A stretch of 64,000 nt of DNA from Candidatus Latescibacterota bacterium. Its GTDB lineage: Bacteria; JAAXHH01. Below are positions 17,050-26,602 of this stretch, one piece after another (position 1 is the stretch's first letter; every line of letters starts with the position of its first letter). The stretch is taken from assembly GCA_022823465.1 (NCBI GenBank), contig JAJEHX010000012.1, positions 1 through 64,000 of the forward strand, given 5' to 3'. Under the pieces are notes generated by a model that made no database searches, was not told the origin of the DNA, and worked only from the letters and a program-made list of their open reading frames with translations. Both the position numbers and the translations under genes were made by a program.

Positions 17050-17751
17050 TCATCTGCCGAAGAGCTGCCCCGGATCGATGGATTCAATGGCGTATCCGGC
17101 CGGGACGACGAAGATCGACGGGTCGACGGCCTGGGGTTTCACCTCGGTTGCCGTAAGGGTCATGGTCATGGACGTACCGGGGAACGACGTGGTGATCTTA
17201 AGTGGAAAGCCGGACAGCCCCTCGGTCCAGAAGGGCATGGTGTCCTTTAATGCGCCCCCCAGCGAAGTGCCCAGGTCCAGTTGAATTGCCTCGGTGACCC
17301 ACATGTACTGAATCATCCTGCCGGACGGATTGGTACGGGTGATCTTGTACTTCTTGCACTCGTACCCGGCTATGGCGATCGTTTCGTTTTCGTCCACAAT
17401 GACCGGCGCGACCCGTTCTTTGAGGTTTACGTCCGCGACGATCTGGTAGGCCTTGTTGTTCATGTGGCTGATGACGTATCCGCGGCCCGTCGACCCGTCG
17501 ATCACGACTTCGCCCATCGTCAGGCCTATCATGCCGCCCCGCATGAGGATTTTCGTCTGGTTGCCCTTGAAGTAGAGCCGGTACGACTCCGGCACCAGCA
17601 TGGCCAACCGGGCCCGGTCCTGCATGTCGCCGCCGTTGAACTCCACGTTGAAATGGAGGTTTCCTTCAAAGGCGTTCCCGGCCGGTAGGCCCCAGGCGAA
17701 GGGCGCCGGGACGGCGCACAGAAGCACGAAGACCGCCGCGTATCGTGTCAC
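17050..17751 (-). CDS. Secreted DUF4412 protein
   Basis: A 233-residue protein starting at GTG with a signal peptide (TRYAAVFVLLCAVPAP). The rest is a beta-rich DUF4412-type domain: KYKITRTNPSGR and MTLTATEVKPQAVDPSIFVVPAGY are the kind of closing segment typical of the family. The function of DUF4412 is unknown; members are periplasmic or outer-membrane-associated. An ATG at 17826 in the same frame overlaps the cytochrome gene and adds basic residues before the signal, so the GTG, 46 bp after the cytochrome stop, is preferred. Likely in one transcript with the cytochrome. Confidence 0.7.
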   Translation of the reverse strand: MTRYAAVFVLLCAVPAPFAWGLPAGNAFEGNLHFNVEFNGGDMQDRARLAMLVPESYRLYFKGNQTKILMRGGMIGLTMGEVVIDGSTGRGYVISHMNNKAYQIVADVNLKERVAPVIVDENETIAIAGYECKKYKITRTNPSGRMIQYMWVTEAIQLDLGTSLGGALKDTMPFWTEGLSGFPLKITTSFPGTSMTMTLTATEVKPQAVDPSIFVVPAGYAIESIDPGQLFGR

Positions 17752-17797
17752 GTTTTTTGACCCCGCAAGGTTGGAAGGTTTGCGCAGAGTATGGCGC

Positions 17798-18169
17798 CTA
17801 GTCCTCGGATATGATGGCGAGTTCACCGGCGTGACAGGTGTAACAGGTTACGGGTTGCAGGTTCTCTTTGTTCATGACGTTCTTGTTGATGGCCGCAACC
17901 TGCTCGTTGACCTGTTCTACGAGTTTGATGAACTCGCGTCCGATCAGCTTCGTTTCCTTTTCGTCGCTGGAATAATCTTTCAAATTGTGGCAGTAGACAC
18001 ACTTCTCCCCGATGCCGCTGCTGACCGACTTCATGTAGTCGCGGATTTCCCGGGTGGAAAGATCCGTCAGGACCTGAACGTTCTTGGGGGCGCGCTGGGC
18101 GTCTACGCTAACGTCGAGCAGGACGGTCATCACGAAGCACGCGGCAATCACCGGTATGATCCGTTTCAT
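17798..18169 (-). CDS. Exported dihaem c-type cytochrome, reaction-centre-subunit-like
   Basis: A 123-residue protein with a signal peptide and two CxxCH haem sites, CVYCH and CYTCH. The segment MKSVSSGIGEKCVYCHN resembles the photosynthetic reaction centre cytochrome c subunit family (PF02276), short non-photosynthetic versions of which occur in Acidobacteria, Gemmatimonadota and relatives. It presumably carries electrons in the periplasm. AAGGAG lies just before the ATG at 18169; the frame is open to 18193. It is followed closely by the DUF4412 gene. Confidence 0.85.
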   Translation of the reverse strand: MKRIIPVIAACFVMTVLLDVSVDAQRAPKNVQVLTDLSTREIRDYMKSVSSGIGEKCVYCHNLKDYSSDEKETKLIGREFIKLVEQVNEQVAAINKNVMNKENLQPVTCYTCHAGELAIISED

Positions 18170-18539
18170 CGCGACTCCTTTCGTCATGGGCATTACGGGC
18201 GTGATGCGCGTCGCCGGGCAAGTTATCCGCCCGACGGGCGGTTCGGGAAACTTAAGGTATGCGCCGTTGCACTGTCAAGACCTTTCACATCGGTCGTCCC
18301 ATGAGGCCGGCAGGTATTTTCAGCGCGCCTCGACGCCCCGTGATCCGCGTTGTCCAAGCCGGACCGGATCCGCCCGTCCGCCGGCCTTATTTGTGTTGAC
18401 AGTTCCGCGCGATTACCGTTTCAATACCGGATATACGGTCCGGTATCGAAGACGTCCGCATAGAGGCCTTCCCAGGCGTTCAATCCGGACGGATCGTATC
18501 TACCGATTTGTTTGAACACCCCACCTGGAATCCGCCGTG
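18170..18539. other. Divergent intergenic region, 370 bp
   Basis: Separates the minus-strand cytochrome from the plus-strand VWA gene. It holds a candidate minus-strand promoter (18249-18278), a TTGACA at 18396-18401 without a convincing partner, and a stem-loop ATACCGG...CCGGTAT near 18424-18446. No coding sequence is apparent. Confidence 0.5.
18249..18278 (-). promoter_or_regulatory. Candidate promoter of the cytochrome gene
   Basis: Minus strand: TTGACA (plus 18273-18278), 18-bp spacer, TAAGTT (plus 18249-18254). The start point would be near 18242, about 70 nt before the ATG at 18169. Confidence 0.4.
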
Positions 18540-20849
18540 ATGGATTCGATTTTAGGCGCGCTCGGTTTGATCGGCGCGTCTGAGCACCTGGCTTTCAGAA
18601 CCCCGATCCCGTTCTGGGGCATCGCGCTGCTTGCCGTGGCCGTGGCCGGGCTCGTGATCCTGTTCTACCGCCGCATGCCCGTGGCGGTGTCGCCAGGAAT
18701 GAAAACGGTGTTTACCGCGCTGAAGATCCTGCCCCTGCTGCTGGTCGTTTTCTGTCTCATGGAACCCGTCATCGTAAAGTCCGAGGTATCCCCCCGGCAA
18801 GGGTTCCTGTTGTTGCTGTTCGATGACTCCGGGAGCATGGGCATTCAGGACGGCGGGCGGGGCCTGACCCGCGTGGAAGCGGTAAGGCGCCTGTTTCGGG
18901 ACGATGGACTGCTGGAAGAACTGTCCAGCCTGTTCAGGGTAAGGACCTACCGTTTCGCGGCTCGGACTGAACGGGTTGAAGATATAGGGGAACTGGACGC
19001 ATCCGGGGTGGCGACGGATATGGCGGGCGCCCTCGGCCAGGCGGCCGGCGAGTTCCGGGACCTGCCCGTGGCCGCCGTCGTGCTCGTGACGGACGGCGCG
19101 GACAACGCAAGCACGGGAACGGACGAGTTGGCAAATGCGGCCGCCTACCTCGAATCGCAGAACACGCCGGTCTATACCGTGGGGGTCGGCGAGGAGCGGA
19201 TCGCCCGGGATGTCGAGATACTCAAGGTGGCCGCGTCGGACAGGGTGACGGAGGGGACGATTACCGACCTGGTGGTCACCCTGCGAAGTTCGGGATATGA
19301 CGGGCGGTCGATCGACCTGAACATCAGGGAGGGCGGACGCGTCGTACAGACGGTGCCTGTTCGCCTTGGCCGGGACGGCGACATCCAGCGCGTCCGGGTG
19401 TTTCTGTCGCCGGAATCGCCGGGCATTCTCGAATACTCGGCGGAAGTCGCCCCGCAGAACGCGGAGACGATCGCGGAGAACAACACGCAGGCCTTCCTGC
19501 TGGACAACCGGTCCAGAACGGGCCGGGTCCTGTACGTGGAAGGATATCCCCGCAGGGAATTCAAGTTCATCCGGCGGGCCCTGGACGAAGACCCCCGGAT
19601 CGACATGGTCTCGATGGTCAGGATCTCTCCGGACGGGCGGATCTACCGGCAGGGCATCCGGGATCCGAATCGGGAACTGTCGGATGGGTACCCCCGAAGC
19701 CGCGCGGAGTTGTTTTCATACGACGCCGTCGTGTTCGGAGATATCGAGGCGGCCTGGTTCACGCCCGAGCAGCTGCGGCTCACCGAGGCTTTTGTAAGCG
19801 ATCGCGGCGGCGGCTTCCTCATGATCGGCGGCCTGAATTCTTTCCGGGAAGGCGGCTACGCGGGAACGCCGATAGAGGACGTGCTCCCCGTCCGGCTCAC
19901 CGGCGGGAACTGGGCCATGGGCATCGTCGACCATGCCTTTCGCCTGGAGCCGGCCGAGGAAGGCATCAACCATCCGTTGCTACGTTTCGGATCGACCCAG
20001 GAGGAAAACAGGGCGATCTGGGACGGCCTGCCGGAACTGATCGGTTACAACCGTGTGGGAGGGGTCAAGCCCGGCGCCTCCGTGCTTGCGATCGATCCGG
20101 GGGCCGACGTGCTGGAAGGGTCGAATGTGCTCCTGGCCGCGCAGCGTTACGGTAAAGGGCGGTCCATGGCCTTCACCGGTTTCAGCACGTGGCGCTGGCA
20201 GATGCATCTTCCGTCGGAAGACCAGTCGCACGAACGCTTCTGGCGTCAGATGATCCGCTGGGCCGCACTCTATGCGCCAGGACGGGTTGCGGTCGCAACG
20301 GACAAGTCGAATTACAGCGGTCATGAGCCGGTCATCATCGAAAGCCGCCTGTTCGACCGGGAATTCGAACCGGTCGACGGCGCCGGCGTCTGGGCCCATG
20401 TAACCGGCCCCACCGGCCGGTCGCAGGCCGTACCGCTCGAGTGGTCCCTCGGGAAAGGCGGTCTGTATCGGGGCGAGTACCGTCCTGAACTGGGCGGCGT
20501 GCACAGGGTCGAAGTGTCGTTCCGCCCGGACCGCCCGCCCGGTTCGGTCCGTTCCGATGAAGAAGGTCTGCTGCGGGACCAGACCGGGTTTACCGTGGCC
20601 CCGTCGGCCGCCGAATTCACGAACGCGGAGCTTCACGCGGAAGACCTCGAGAGGCTGGCCGGATCCACGGGCGGCGCATACCTGCCTCTGTCCGAAGCGG
20701 ACCGGCTGACGGAAATGATCCGGCCCGTCGAGGATACCGCTACGTCGACGCGTGAAAGAGACCTGCGGGACACCCCTTTCCTGTTTGCGGCCATTCTGCT
20801 CTTTCTGGGCGCCGAGTGGTTTCTGAGGCGCCATAAAGGACTGTCGTGA
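18540..20849 (+). CDS. Membrane protein with VWA and glutamine-amidotransferase-like domains
   Basis: A 769-residue protein. Two N-terminal membrane segments (about residues 25-45 and 55-80) are followed by a VWA domain with LLFDDSGSMGI (the MIDAS DxSxS) and VLVTDGADNAS. A class I glutamine-amidotransferase-like domain follows (about 330-560; RVLYVEGYPRREFKFIRRAL, GGGFLMIGGLNSFREGGY), without an obvious catalytic Cys. A last membrane helix (FLFAAILLFLGAEWFL) precedes a short basic tail. Such proteins occur with MoxR/BatA-type envelope operons, but none is here. The stop overlaps the start of the next gene by one base, so the two are translationally coupled. Confidence 0.85.
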   Translation: MDSILGALGLIGASEHLAFRTPIPFWGIALLAVAVAGLVILFYRRMPVAVSPGMKTVFTALKILPLLLVVFCLMEPVIVKSEVSPRQGFLLLLFDDSGSMGIQDGGRGLTRVEAVRRLFRDDGLLEELSSLFRVRTYRFAARTERVEDIGELDASGVATDMAGALGQAAGEFRDLPVAAVVLVTDGADNASTGTDELANAAAYLESQNTPVYTVGVGEERIARDVEILKVAASDRVTEGTITDLVVTLRSSGYDGRSIDLNIREGGRVVQTVPVRLGRDGDIQRVRVFLSPESPGILEYSAEVAPQNAETIAENNTQAFLLDNRSRTGRVLYVEGYPRREFKFIRRALDEDPRIDMVSMVRISPDGRIYRQGIRDPNRELSDGYPRSRAELFSYDAVVFGDIEAAWFTPEQLRLTEAFVSDRGGGFLMIGGLNSFREGGYAGTPIEDVLPVRLTGGNWAMGIVDHAFRLEPAEEGINHPLLRFGSTQEENRAIWDGLPELIGYNRVGGVKPGASVLAIDPGADVLEGSNVLLAAQRYGKGRSMAFTGFSTWRWQMHLPSEDQSHERFWRQMIRWAALYAPGRVAVATDKSNYSGHEPVIIESRLFDREFEPVDGAGVWAHVTGPTGRSQAVPLEWSLGKGGLYRGEYRPELGGVHRVEVSFRPDRPPGSVRSDEEGLLRDQTGFTVAPSAAEFTNAELHAEDLERLAGSTGGAYLPLSEADRLTEMIRPVEDTATSTRERDLRDTPFLFAAILLFLGAEWFLRRHKGLS

Positions 20850-21979
20850 TGAGCCGAAAATCAGGTATCTCCGCGGGGTTGCTGGTTGGCTGTCTGCTGG
20901 TTTCGTTGCCGTCTTCGGCACAGCCGGCTGGTCAGCCATTGGCACAGTCGGCCGATCCCTCGCTGCGGGCCCCCGCTACGCGGCCGGCCGATTCATCGCG
21001 GGAATCGACCGCACCGCCGACCGGCATGGACACAGGTCCGTCTTTCGGTGTGCAATACGGCCTGGTCATCGCGGGCCTCGGCGGCGAAAAGAAGTACGTG
21101 GACCGGAACCTGGCCTGGGCCCTTGGTTTCTGCGACGTGTTGAAATCCGACCATGGTTTCTCGGAAGACCGGCTGATCCTTCTGGTCGAGGATCCGGCCG
21201 CGGTGGGCGGGCCGCGGGCCGTGAAATCCACGCTTGAGGAGATTCAAAGCGCTCTGGCCGGCCTGGCCCTTCTCGTTCGCCCCGAAGACGACCTGTTCAT
21301 CCTGCTGATCGGCCATGGCAGCGCCACGGGAAAAGGCGCCAGGTTGAATATCCCCGGTCCCGATCTGACGGCGGAATTGCTCGGCGACGCGCTCGGCGAA
21401 ATCCGGGGGCGTTACACGGTCGTGGTGAACGGCGCGAGTGCCAGCGCCCCTTTCATCGAAGCCCTCAGCGGGCCGGGCCGGGTGATCGTGACGGCGACCA
21501 AGAGCGGCAGCGAACGTCTGTCCACGGTCTTCCCGGAGCACCTGCTCGCTTCGTTGGAGGGGGAGGCGGGCGATCTGGACAAGAACGGGCGGGTCTCCGT
21601 GCTGGAGTCTTTTGTCTACGCGAAGAACAAGACGGCGGAATGGTACGCCGGCCAGGGGCTGCTGGCCACCGAACATCCCCTGCTGGACGACAACGGCGAC
21701 GGAAGGGGCACCCGGGAGCCGGGGCCCGGCGGTACGGACGGGGCGCTGGCCGGCAGGGTGTACTTCGGCCGCCGATCGGTACCTGCCCTGACGACCGGTT
21801 CGCCCGGGGAACGGTCTTTGCGGGCGCGGATGGAGGAGTTGCGATGGTTGATCGATGAGCTCAAAACCAGGAAGAACGAATTGGATCCGGAGGAATACGC
21901 GGCGGATATGGAGGACCTGCTGATCGAACTGGCACGGGCGGGCAGGCGACTCAGAACGCTGGAAGACAATCCGCCGTGA
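20849..21979 (+). CDS. Secreted caspase-fold (C13-like) protein lacking the catalytic cysteine
   Basis: A 376-residue protein with a signal peptide ending near SSAQ. A caspase/legumain-like core follows: GLVIAGLGG, then LLIGHGS with the histidine (H156). At the position where C13 peptidases have a Cys (ACESG-like) this protein has NGASASAP (194-201), so the nucleophile seems absent. An EF-hand-like loop DLDKNGRVSVLE (about 242-253) and DDNGDGRG suggest calcium binding. The C-terminus is helical and charged. It is translationally coupled to the VWA protein by a TGATG overlap. Likely a pseudo-enzyme or binding module; function unknown. Confidence 0.75.
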   Translation: MSRKSGISAGLLVGCLLVSLPSSAQPAGQPLAQSADPSLRAPATRPADSSRESTAPPTGMDTGPSFGVQYGLVIAGLGGEKKYVDRNLAWALGFCDVLKSDHGFSEDRLILLVEDPAAVGGPRAVKSTLEEIQSALAGLALLVRPEDDLFILLIGHGSATGKGARLNIPGPDLTAELLGDALGEIRGRYTVVVNGASASAPFIEALSGPGRVIVTATKSGSERLSTVFPEHLLASLEGEAGDLDKNGRVSVLESFVYAKNKTAEWYAGQGLLATEHPLLDDNGDGRGTREPGPGGTDGALAGRVYFGRRSVPALTTGSPGERSLRARMEELRWLIDELKTRKNELDPEEYAADMEDLLIELARAGRRLRTLEDNPP

Positions 21980-21996
21980 CACGTTCCGTCTTGTCC

Positions 21997-22024
21997 TTGA
22001 CGCATGGATCAGAGCCGTTAACAT
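21997..22024 (+). promoter_or_regulatory. Candidate promoter of the eno operon
   Basis: TTGACG (21997-22002), 16-bp spacer, TAACAT (22019-22024). The start point would be near 22031, about 145 nt before the eno start. Confidence 0.4.
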
Positions 22025-22065
22025 ATTGAACGGCTGAAGTGGCGCATGGCGTTGGGGTGGCGTAG

Positions 22066-23463
<1,398 letters not shown>

Positions 23464-23477
23464 CCGGGAGAGTCGTC

Positions 23478-23906
23478 ATGGCCGATACGAACCCTATCAA
23501 AGGCGGAGCCGCCGGAGGCGAGGCCGCCCCTGTGTTCGAGTCCGGGCGGCGCAGGCGAACCGGAAAGAGCAACCGCCTGAGGTGGATTATCCTTGGCGTG
23601 ATCGCCATCGTGTTCGGTTATCTCTATATCGGAGGCAGTTACGGCTGGTACAACATGTGGAAACTCAGGAAGCAGCGTGCCGACCTGCAGGCCGAGCTCA
23701 AGGAACTGGAATCCCGGAACCGGGACCTGACCGGCGAACTGGAACTGCTGGGAGGCGATGCCGAGGCCGATGAACGGACGCGCTTCGAGCTGGAGAGACT
23801 GGCCCGGGAGGAGCACGGCATGGCCCGGGAAGACGAGCTGATTTACCGATTCCCCGCGGAAGAAGGGGATACGACCGAAGTCGAGTCGCCAGATCCCGCC
23901 CCCTGA
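23478..23906 (+). CDS. ftsB: FtsB/DivIC-family septum protein
   Basis: A 142-residue bitopic membrane protein with a charged, cytoplasmic N-terminus, one membrane helix (RWIILGVIAIVFGYLYI, about residues 34-50), and a coiled coil of QRADLQAELKELESRNRDL followed by RFELERLAREEHGMAREDE. This layout and the position directly after eno match FtsB/DivIC, a partner of FtsL and FtsQ in the divisome. The N-terminal tail is longer than in E. coli FtsB. GGGAG eight bases before ATG supports the start. It is the second gene of an eno-ftsB-recO-kinase operon. Confidence 0.85.
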   Translation: MADTNPIKGGAAGGEAAPVFESGRRRRTGKSNRLRWIILGVIAIVFGYLYIGGSYGWYNMWKLRKQRADLQAELKELESRNRDLTGELELLGGDAEADERTRFELERLAREEHGMAREDELIYRFPAEEGDTTEVESPDPAP

Positions 23907-23939
23907 AGCGGAATTTCCCCCGGAACCTCCGGGCCTCCC

Positions 23940-24734
23940 ATGGCCATTCAATCCTCGGAAGCCATCGTACTCAACCGGATCCCGCTGGGGGATACCAGTC
24001 TCCTGGTCACGGTGTACGCGCGGGCATTCGGAAAGGTCAAGCTCGTGGCCCGCGGAGCGCGGCGTCCGAAGAGCAGGATGGCGTCCTCTCTGCAGCCTTT
24101 CTGCGTGATCACGGTATCGTACAACCGCCGCGAAAACCGTGAATTGCAGAATCTATCCAAGGCCGAGGCAGGGCTCTTCTTCAGACACATCGGGGAAGAC
24201 CTTACGAAGGTGGGCTATGCCAGCGCCGTTTGCGAACTGGTGAACAGGCTGGTCCTCGGCGAAGAACCCGGCGAGGAGCTCTTCGGACTGATCATCCGCA
24301 CGCTGGACGCCATCGACCGTTTGTCGGCGGAAGCCTGCGAAATGCTGTTCTGGCGGTTTCAGCTCGAATTCGCCGACGTTTACGGCACGGGTCCGGAGTT
24401 CTCGTCCTGCATGGGATGCGGGAGGCGTCCGGAGGAAGCGTCGGTCCGTTTCAGTCCGTCCCTGGGCGGGATTCTGTGCCGCGACTGCCAGGTCCAGGCC
24501 GACCAGGACAGCGAGGCGATGCAACTCTCCCTGGGCACCACACGGCTGTTGTCCCGTGTGCGCGAAGTGCCGCTGGACCATCTGCCCAGGTTGAAGCCCG
24601 TCAGGACGTCCCGCCAGGAGATTAAGCGCGCGATCCGCGCTTTCTATCTGTACCAGATGGACGACGGACGGGAGTTGAAGTCGTTGAAGTTCCTGGAATC
24701 GATCGAGGCAGACGGCAAGGAGAACCGGCGATGA
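23940..24734 (+). CDS. recO: DNA repair protein RecO
   Basis: A 264-residue RecO: an N-terminal OB fold (EAIVLNRIPLGDTSLLVTVY, VKLVARGARRPKS), a helical middle with FWRFQLEFADVYG, and a four-cysteine zinc site (CMGC near residue 160, CRDC near 183). RecO works with RecR and RecF to load RecA on gapped DNA. The last four bases overlap the kinase gene (ATGA), suggesting coupling. Confidence 0.93.
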   Translation: MAIQSSEAIVLNRIPLGDTSLLVTVYARAFGKVKLVARGARRPKSRMASSLQPFCVITVSYNRRENRELQNLSKAEAGLFFRHIGEDLTKVGYASAVCELVNRLVLGEEPGEELFGLIIRTLDAIDRLSAEACEMLFWRFQLEFADVYGTGPEFSSCMGCGRRPEEASVRFSPSLGGILCRDCQVQADQDSEAMQLSLGTTRLLSRVREVPLDHLPRLKPVRTSRQEIKRAIRAFYLYQMDDGRELKSLKFLESIEADGKENRR

Positions 24735-25729
24735 GGGAAAATGGAACCAGGTACGACGTAGTAGCCTGGGGCGAGGGCTTTCTGCGCCTTTCCCCGAGCG
24801 GGCGGGAGCGGTTCGAGCAGGCCGGGGGTTTCGGCGTATCCGTGGCCGGCGGCGCCCTGGAAACGGCGGTGGCCCTTGCGCGGCTCGGCCTCCGGACGGC
24901 GTGGCTGTCCGTCGTGGGTGACACGCCCCTGGGCATGAAGCTGGTCAACAAGGTCCGGGAGCACGGAGCGGACACGGAACAGGTGGTACGGATACCGGAC
25001 GGACGCACCGGGCTGTGTTACACCGAGACGGGCAGCGCGCCCAGGCCGACCCGGTCCTGGTACGACATGGGCGACACCGCCTTTCGTTCAGCCCGCCCCG
25101 GCACCGAGGACTGGTCTGTCGCCCGTGAAACGGCGGTCTTTCACCTGGATCTCACGGTGCCCATGATCGATCCCGCCAACGCCGGACGACTGGAAGCCGC
25201 CCTCGAAACGGCGCGGGCAACAGACAGCCAGGTCAGTGTCCTGCTGGACGCGCCGGGCGGGGAGCCTCTCGACGCCGAGGTAAAAGGACGGGTGCTTGAT
25301 CTCGTGGAAACCGCGGACATCCTCATGGTGACGCTACGGGCCCTGGAGTCGATCTGGGGATTCGACGGACCGCTGGCCTCTGCGGCCGACGAGGCGCGGA
25401 CCAGATTCGGCGACAAGAAGACGGCGGTCGTGGAACACCGTTTCTCCGCTTCCCGGCCGGGTGTCTGGGACGGTATCGCGGTCTCGGATGCCGGAGCATC
25501 GTACAGCGGAAGCCCCGCCGAGGTGCACGTAATCGATTCCGACGGCGCGCTGGGCGCCTTTGCGGCCGGTTTCCTCTTCGGCTGCCTGCGGGAATGCACC
25601 GGTTCAGCCCTGAAGTACGGCAACGCGGCCGCGGCCCTGGCCTGCTCCGTGCCCGGGCCTTTGAACTGGTTCACCAGGCAGGACCTGGCGTCGCAGATCG
25701 AGGGAACCGGATCGGGACTGCAGCGTTAG
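24731..25729 (+). CDS. PfkB-family sugar kinase homologue with an altered catalytic motif
   Basis: A 332-residue ribokinase-like fold, closest in layout to 2-keto-3-deoxygluconate kinases: WGEGFLRLSP start, VAGGALETAVALARLG substrate region, then HLDLTVP and LLDAPGG. The PfkB signature that normally reads GAGD, with the catalytic Asp, reads GALG here (about residues 272-275, in VIDSDGALGAFAAG), so the general base is missing. The anion-hole glycines are also altered. It could be an inactive or regulatory homologue or use another base. Coupled to recO by a 4-bp overlap. Confidence 0.8.
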   Translation: MRENGTRYDVVAWGEGFLRLSPSGRERFEQAGGFGVSVAGGALETAVALARLGLRTAWLSVVGDTPLGMKLVNKVREHGADTEQVVRIPDGRTGLCYTETGSAPRPTRSWYDMGDTAFRSARPGTEDWSVARETAVFHLDLTVPMIDPANAGRLEAALETARATDSQVSVLLDAPGGEPLDAEVKGRVLDLVETADILMVTLRALESIWGFDGPLASAADEARTRFGDKKTAVVEHRFSASRPGVWDGIAVSDAGASYSGSPAEVHVIDSDGALGAFAAGFLFGCLRECTGSALKYGNAAAALACSVPGPLNWFTRQDLASQIEGTGSGLQR

Positions 25730-25873
25730 ATAAACCGAGAGGCGGATTTTCAACTTTTTTTGTCTTGAATCGAAGGAAAAGTGCATCCGAATTGTAGATA
25801 CTTAGATGGCGTCCTTATACCCGCGGGAAACCTCTTAGCAATTCGCCATGGACGACTCGTATCACAAAGGCAC

Positions 25874-25901
25874 TTGGTACCGGCGTCCGCCCCGGGATAA
25901 T
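25874..25901 (+). promoter_or_regulatory. Candidate promoter of a small peptide gene
   Basis: TTGGTA (25874-25879), 16-bp spacer, GATAAT (25896-25901). Transcription would start near 25907, just ahead of the Shine-Dalgarno at 25910-25916. Confidence 0.45.
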
Positions 25902-25923
25902 ACACACAAAAGGAGGCATGAAG

Positions 25924-26031
25924 ATGGCACCAGATATCCATGCAACGCGGTCCGCGACCGGACCGAAGGCCTTCGTCTCTGACGCCGGCGCGCAGTGCTC
26001 GTCTCCGGAGTGTTTTTGGCGCAGCCCCTGA
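25924..26031 (+). CDS. Candidate 35-residue peptide with two cysteines
   Basis: Not recognised as any known family. A strong AAGGAGG (25910-25916) sits seven bases before ATG 25924, and the ORF runs 35 codons to TGA. It reads MAPDIHATRS and onward, ending AQCSSPECFWRSP: a Cys-x4-Cys pair near the end. A promoter-like pair lies just upstream and a strong intrinsic terminator (26073-26102) just downstream, so it may be a complete transcription unit. Alternatives are a leader peptide of an attenuator for the next gene, or chance. The in-frame ATG at 25918 is too close to the Shine-Dalgarno. Confidence 0.45.
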   Translation: MAPDIHATRSATGPKAFVSDAGAQCSSPECFWRSP

Positions 26032-26072
26032 AACCCGGATTTGCAAAGGGGTGTTACGCACGTCCTCCGGAG

Positions 26073-26102
26073 CCGCGAGACAAGAGTCACGCGGTTTTTT
26101 TT
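26073..26102 (+). terminator. Intrinsic terminator before the sigma-like gene
   Basis: Stem CCGCGAGAC (26073-26081), loop AAGA, GTCACGCGG (26086-26094) with one mismatch, then eight T. It lies 40 bp upstream of the regulator start. The palindrome CTCCGGAG occurs at 26003-26010 and again at 26065-26072 abutting the stem, so an alternative fold that could affect termination is possible. Confidence 0.75.
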
Positions 26103-26141
26103 CTGTCCTTGAACGTATCGAACCGGAGGTAAAGTCAGTTC

Positions 26142-26570
26142 ATGTATAATCCTGAATTCTGGGAAATACGATTGGATCAGGTTGATTTGGAACAGTTTCC
26201 CAACGAAGCGAATATCTGGTACGAAACGGGGGAAGACCGGGTGCATCGGTACCAGCGCGAGGATCGGGTGGACGAACTGGCCGACGCGGTCTACGACTTT
26301 CTCTCCCAGTACCTGACCCGGAAGCAGTGCGAGGTCGTGGTGCTGTACTTCATCTACCAGAAGACCCAGCAGGAGGTCGCGGAGATCCTCGGCATCTCGC
26401 GCAGGGTCGTCAGCCAGCACCTGTTCGGAATCTGCCGGGACGGCAAGCATATCGGCGGCGCGGTCAACAAGCTGCGCAAGCTGTGCGCCCGGCACGGTAT
26501 AGACTTTCAACCGGAAGAGCAGGCCTTCGGCCCGGGAAACCATCATGGCCCTCTTGCCATATCCGCCTGA
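26142..26570 (+). CDS. Sigma-70 region-4-like helix-turn-helix protein
   Basis: A 142-residue protein. Its middle (about residues 57-115) reads as a sigma region 4 / LuxR-type helix-turn-helix: LTRKQCEVVVLYFIYQKTQQ, then EVAEILGISRRVVSQHLFG, then KHIGGAVNKLRKLC. There is no region 2, so it is not a complete sigma factor; it is probably a DNA-binding regulator that evolved from one or works with another subunit. The N-terminus (NPEFWEIRLDQVDLEQF) is acidic and unassigned. GGAGGT lies 11 bases before ATG. Strong terminators sit both upstream and downstream, isolating it. Confidence 0.75.
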   Translation: MYNPEFWEIRLDQVDLEQFPNEANIWYETGEDRVHRYQREDRVDELADAVYDFLSQYLTRKQCEVVVLYFIYQKTQQEVAEILGISRRVVSQHLFGICRDGKHIGGAVNKLRKLCARHGIDFQPEEQAFGPGNHHGPLAISA

Positions 26571-26602
26571 GAAGCAGTCCATTGTCCGAGACAACAAACA
26601 AA

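Noticed and set aside
18396-18446. TTGACA followed by TATACG as a promoter for the VWA gene
   Set aside because: The distance between the boxes is about 30 bp, too long for a sigma-70 promoter.
25848-25982. A 44-codon plus-strand ORF overlapping the small peptide gene in another frame
   Set aside because: No Shine-Dalgarno, strongly basic and low-plausibility sequence, and it overlaps the promoter-like pair of the better-supported 35-codon ORF.
25940-26149. A 69-codon plus-strand ORF overlapping the peptide gene and terminator
   Set aside because: It spans an intrinsic terminator, lacks a Shine-Dalgarno and looks like composition noise.
26142-26150. TGTATAAT resembling an extended -10 inside the start of the sigma-like gene
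   Set aside because: It is explained by the codons ATG-TAT-AAT, with no -35 at a suitable distance.
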